The translations under genes were made by a program, and so were the position numbers. The notes beneath the pieces are model-generated. The model was not told the origin of the DNA and ran no database searches. It was given only the letters and a program-made list of their open reading frames with translations. Source: DATGYC01 sp035298385 (GTDB lineage: Bacteria; Bacillota; Sulfobacillia; Symbiobacteriales; Symbiobacteriaceae). Taken from it: a stretch of DNA of 24,288 nt. Below, piece after piece: positions 21,769-24,288 of this stretch (its first letter is position 1; each line of letters opens with the position of its first letter). Location of the stretch: the NCBI GenBank assembly GCA_035298385.1, contig DATGYC010000203.1, forward strand, positions 1-24,288, given 5' to 3'.

Positions 21769-22604
21769 AGTGCCTCCACCAGTTCATCCATCGTCAGGAT
21801 CTCGGCCGGTAGCGGCACGCCAGCCGCCCGTAGCTCCGTCGCTGCTGCGACCGCTGGGGGCAAAGCAAGGCGGAGTGCGCGCAACTGCTCGGTCGCCTGG
21901 AAGACCTGCCGGGGCGCCCCCTCCAGCACGACCTGCCCATCTGCCATAACGACGACCCGGTCAGCCAGGGCGGCCTCCTCCATATGGTGGGTAATCCAGA
22001 TGACGGTCATGCCGAGCTCTGCCCGGAGCCGTTGGACCACCTCGGCGACCTCCGCCCGGCCAGCCGGGTCGAGCATCGCCGTCGGCTCATCCAGGACCAG
22101 ACAGGAGGGCTGCAGAGCCAGGGCGCCCGCAATCGCCACCCGCTGCTTTTGGCCGCCGGAGAGCAGGTGTGGCTCCCGTTCCCGCAGGGGAAGAAGCCCT
22201 ACCGAGCCCAGTGCCGCCGCCACCCGCTCCCGAATCTGGGCCGGCGGCAACCCCTGGTTCTCGGGCCCAAAGGCGACGTCTTCCTCGACGACCGCCGCCA
22301 CGATCTGATTATCTGGGTTTTGAAAGACCATCCCAACCCGATCCCGGATCGGCCAGAGAGCGGCTTCGTCGCTTGTCAGAAGACCATCTACCCGGACCTC
22401 ACCCGCCGTGGGCAGGAAGAGGCCGTTCAGGTGGCGGGCCAGGGTCGACTTGCCGGAGCCATTAGCACCTAAGATCGCGACAAACTCTCCACGCCGAACC
22501 GTCAGGTTGACGCCCTTCAGAACAGGCGGATTCTCTGCACCGCCTGGGGATTGCGGGTAGGCGAAGGCTACATTGGTGACTGTCAGGAACGCCTCGTTAG
22601 ACAT
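21744..22604 (-). CDS. ecfA1: ECF transporter ATPase EcfA1
   Basis: About 286 aa, the first ATPase of the ECF module. Walker A GANGSGKST (46-54), VGMVFQNPDNQIVAAVVEED (the EcfA1 Q-loop pattern), signature LSGGQKQRVA, Walker B CLVLDEPTAMLD, His in WITHHMEE. ATG 22604 is set by GGAGG upstream; the frame extends to 22715, but the extra residues look non-coding and overlap the promoter region. A faint TTGCGT-17-TACGGT match lies just upstream. It heads ecfA1-ecfA2-ecfT-truA. In Bacillus the gene before it is rplQ; here it is a flotillin gene. Confidence 0.94.
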   Translation of the reverse strand: MSNEAFLTVTNVAFAYPQSPGGAENPPVLKGVNLTVRRGEFVAILGANGSGKSTLARHLNGLFLPTAGEVRVDGLLTSDEAALWPIRDRVGMVFQNPDNQIVAAVVEEDVAFGPENQGLPPAQIRERVAAALGSVGLLPLREREPHLLSGGQKQRVAIAGALALQPSCLVLDEPTAMLDPAGRAEVAEVVQRLRAELGMTVIWITHHMEEAALADRVVVMADGQVVLEGAPRQVFQATEQLRALRLALPPAVAAATELRAAGVPLPAEILTMDELVEALCQLHSKL

Positions 22605-22704
22605 GGCTGCCTCCGTCTCGACCAATTCTCTCCTAACCGTAACAAAATGAGGGTTCTGACGCAAGCAGAAGAGGAGACCGGCCATCCAGGCACCGCAAGC
22701 CAAA

Positions 22705-22740
22705 GAGAGCGGCACCCGTCAAGCTGACGGGGCCGCTCTC
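22705..22740 (-). terminator. Terminator of the flotillin gene
   Basis: On the minus strand GAGAGCGGC pairs with GCCGCTCTC (22740-22732 with 22713-22705), and CCCGTC/GACGGG extends it by 6 bp past one bulged base, with a 5-nt loop. CTTT follows. It begins 13 bp after the stop codon. Confidence 0.85.
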
Positions 22741-22753
22741 GCTATGCTGTTCC

Positions 22754-24288
22754 TTACGCCTTCTCTGCCTCGGCCGCCTTGACCTCAACAGCCGATCCCT
22801 TCAGGGCGCCCAACGCCATCTCGGCCAGCGCCGGATTGGCGTTGATCGCCTTCTGGACCTCAGCCACGGCGACGGCCTTGCCGCCCGGGAACTGGAGCGT
22901 CTCGATCACCTGGCCGATCGCCGCCAGTTCAGACTCGGCCATGCCAGCCTCCTTGGCCGCCTCCTGACCCTCCGGGCTGCGCAGGGCGCCCAGGAGCGCC
23001 TTACCCACCTCGACCCCAGTCATCGACTCGACAATCGGCAGAACCGAACCAAGCATCCGGACCACGGAGCCCGTGAACTTATCGGTCTGGCCCATCGCCC
23101 CACCGCCGCCCATGTCGACGAAGGTCGCCTTCTCGTACTTCGGGAAGACGCCTACCAAGGCGTTGATGATCTCCGGCAGCTTCTGAATCAGGTGATACTG
23201 GAGCATCTGATCATTCATCGTGTCGGACAGGAACTGCATCCGGGCCCGCTCCGCCTCAACGGCAGCCATCTGCTGCGCCTTCTGGGCCTCCGCTAGGGCC
23301 AGGCCCTCCAGCTTCTGTGCCTCGGCCATCGCCTTGACGACCTCAGCCCGGTTGATGCCCTGCGCCTTCTCAATATCAGCCTCGGCTAGGCCCTTCTCAC
23401 GAATCACCTTCGCCTGAGCAGTGCCGACCTCGGCCTCCGACAGGCCCTTCTGCCGGATTACCTCGGCCTGGGCCAAGCCCTCCGCTCGGTTCGCCTCAGC
23501 CTTGGCCTGAGCGACCGTCTGGGCGTACTTCGCCTCTGCGGAACCCTCGGCCTCACGCTTCATCATGTGCGCCTTGGCCGCCTGCTCCGCCTGCAGCACC
23601 TGAGCCTCAGCCAGAATCTGCTGCTTGCGCTTCTCGGCTAGAGCAGGCTCTTCAACCGTCGAAAGGAGCTGCTTCTGGACCAAGACCCGCTCAGCGTCAG
23701 CCAGCTCGGCGCCCCGCTCGGTCTTGGTGATCTGAACAGCGACCTCCTTCTGGGTGATCTGCTGCTGAATCTCCAACTCCTTCAGCTTATAGGACTGGTC
23801 GGTGATCGCCTGGGCGGTCTTGACCTCCTGCTGGTTCTTGGCCTGCTTCAGGTCCAGATCCTTCTGGGCGTCAGCGACCTCCTGAGAGGCCGTAATCCGG
23901 GCGATCTCTGCCTGCTTGTTCGCATCCGCCACGTTCTGAGCGGACTCCCGCTGGGCCCGGGCGATACCGATCTCCGTCGCCGCCTTCTGCTCAGCAGACT
24001 GCTGCTTGCCCTTCAACTGGAGGATGTTCTCCTCATCGACGATCTTCTCGATGTTGAACGAGACGATGTGCAGGCCCATCTTGGCGAAGTCGGCGGCAGA
24101 GACCTCTTGCATCTCCTGCTGGAGGCGCTTCCGGTCCTCGTTCACCTCATCAAGCGTCATAGCGGCGCAGATGGCTCGCAGATGGCCTTCCAGAGTCTTA
24201 CGAGCCACCTCAACGATCTCGGTCCGCTGCTTGCCAGCGAACATCTCGGCCGCCAAGGTGATCGCCTCATGGGTGTTGTCGATCTTCA
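22754..24288 (-). CDS. floT: Flotillin-family membrane scaffold protein (5' end beyond window)
   Basis: The reading frame runs through the right edge, so the true N-terminus (membrane hairpin and start of the SPFH domain) is missing; at least 511 residues are present. The visible part begins in the SPFH domain (ITLAAEMFAGK, then LEGHLRAICAAMTLDEV and a FAKMGLHIVSFNIEKI block). It then has a long Ala/Glu/Lys/Gln coiled-coil with repeated AEA/EGLAxAE units (about window 23270-24000) and ends in a flotillin-type oligomerisation region. Flotillins form membrane microdomains and influence lipid order and protease function. The full length and this layout fit FloT/YuaG better than the shorter FloA. 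A clean terminator follows. Confidence 0.87.
   Translation of the reverse strand, partial: KIDNTHEAITLAAEMFAGKQRTEIVEVARKTLEGHLRAICAAMTLDEVNEDRKRLQQEMQEVSAADFAKMGLHIVSFNIEKIVDEENILQLKGKQQSAEQKAATEIGIARAQRESAQNVADANKQAEIARITASQEVADAQKDLDLKQAKNQQEVKTAQAITDQSYKLKELEIQQQITQKEVAVQITKTERGAELADAERVLVQKQLLSTVEEPALAEKRKQQILAEAQVLQAEQAAKAHMMKREAEGSAEAKYAQTVAQAKAEANRAEGLAQAEVIRQKGLSEAEVGTAQAKVIREKGLAEADIEKAQGINRAEVVKAMAEAQKLEGLALAEAQKAQQMAAVEAERARMQFLSDTMNDQMLQYHLIQKLPEIINALVGVFPKYEKATFVDMGGGGAMGQTDKFTGSVVRMLGSVLPIVESMTGVEVGKALLGALRSPEGQEAAKEAGMAESELAAIGQVIETLQFPGGKAVAVAEVQKAINANPALAEMALGALKGSAVEVKAAEAEKA

Noticed and set aside
23270..24000. Repetitive sequence that could suggest a repeat array
   Set aside because: It codes for the Ala/Glu-rich coiled-coil of flotillin; the repeats are degenerate at DNA level and not CRISPR-like.

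Overview
The window looks like chromosome from a GC-rich (about 60% or more G+C by eye) Gram-positive, spore-forming bacterium of the Bacillota. Four things point there: a GlnR-type MerR regulator with two exact GlnR/TnrA-type operator sequences in front of glnRA, a Spo0A-type response regulator, a CwlD-type spore-cortex amidase, and the Bacillota gene order ecfA1-ecfA2-ecfT-truA-rplM-rpsI with cwlD nearby. The high G+C suggests a deep-branching group (a Symbiobacterium- or Thermaerobacter-like lineage is a guess), but the genus cannot be fixed from the sequence. GTG and TTG starts with strong purine-rich ribosome binding sites are common.

Layout. 1-35 is the first few bases of a 16S rRNA gene on the minus strand, preceded by a leader and two tandem promoters (to about 381). 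A HAD-family phosphatase follows on the plus strand, converging on glnA. The minus-strand block 1140-6313 holds glnR-glnA (nitrogen assimilation) and upstream of it pstS-pstC-pstA-pstB (high-affinity phosphate uptake; no phoU seen). From 6.5 to 9.6 kb come a small orphan protein, a P-loop ATPase fused to an Asp23/Gls24-like domain, and an M3 oligoendopeptidase. From 9.7 to 14.3 kb on the plus strand are asparagine synthetase, a two-gene unit (GNAT-like protein, then a histidine phosphatase with a degenerate GNAT-like tail), and spo0A. Then come a 93-aa protein, a methyltransferase, and cwlD-tdk on the minus strand. A urate-catabolic pair (urate oxidase and 5-hydroxyisourate hydrolase, plus strand) sits between cwlD and rpsI. 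The rest is the ecfA1-ecfA2-ecfT-truA-rplM-rpsI block and a flotillin gene cut by the right edge.

How it works together. The nitrogen theme is strong: GlnR, glutamine synthetase and asparagine synthetase handle glutamine/asparagine nitrogen, while the urate pair opens purine nitrogen. Spo0A and CwlD belong to sporulation and germination. The ribosomal/ECF block is housekeeping. Terminators between units are mostly clear GC hairpins, many built on the palindrome GGCGCC, which is conspicuously frequent throughout.

I see no CRISPR array, insertion sequence, prophage gene, tRNA or restriction/defence system. The most unusual items are the two domain fusions (P-loop/Asp23 and phosphatase/GNAT), the GlnR-controlled GSI-beta-type glutamine synthetase, the long hairpin abutting the pstS start, the altered receiver of Spo0A, and the GGCGCC excess. 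All calls rest on reading motifs by eye; no database search was possible.
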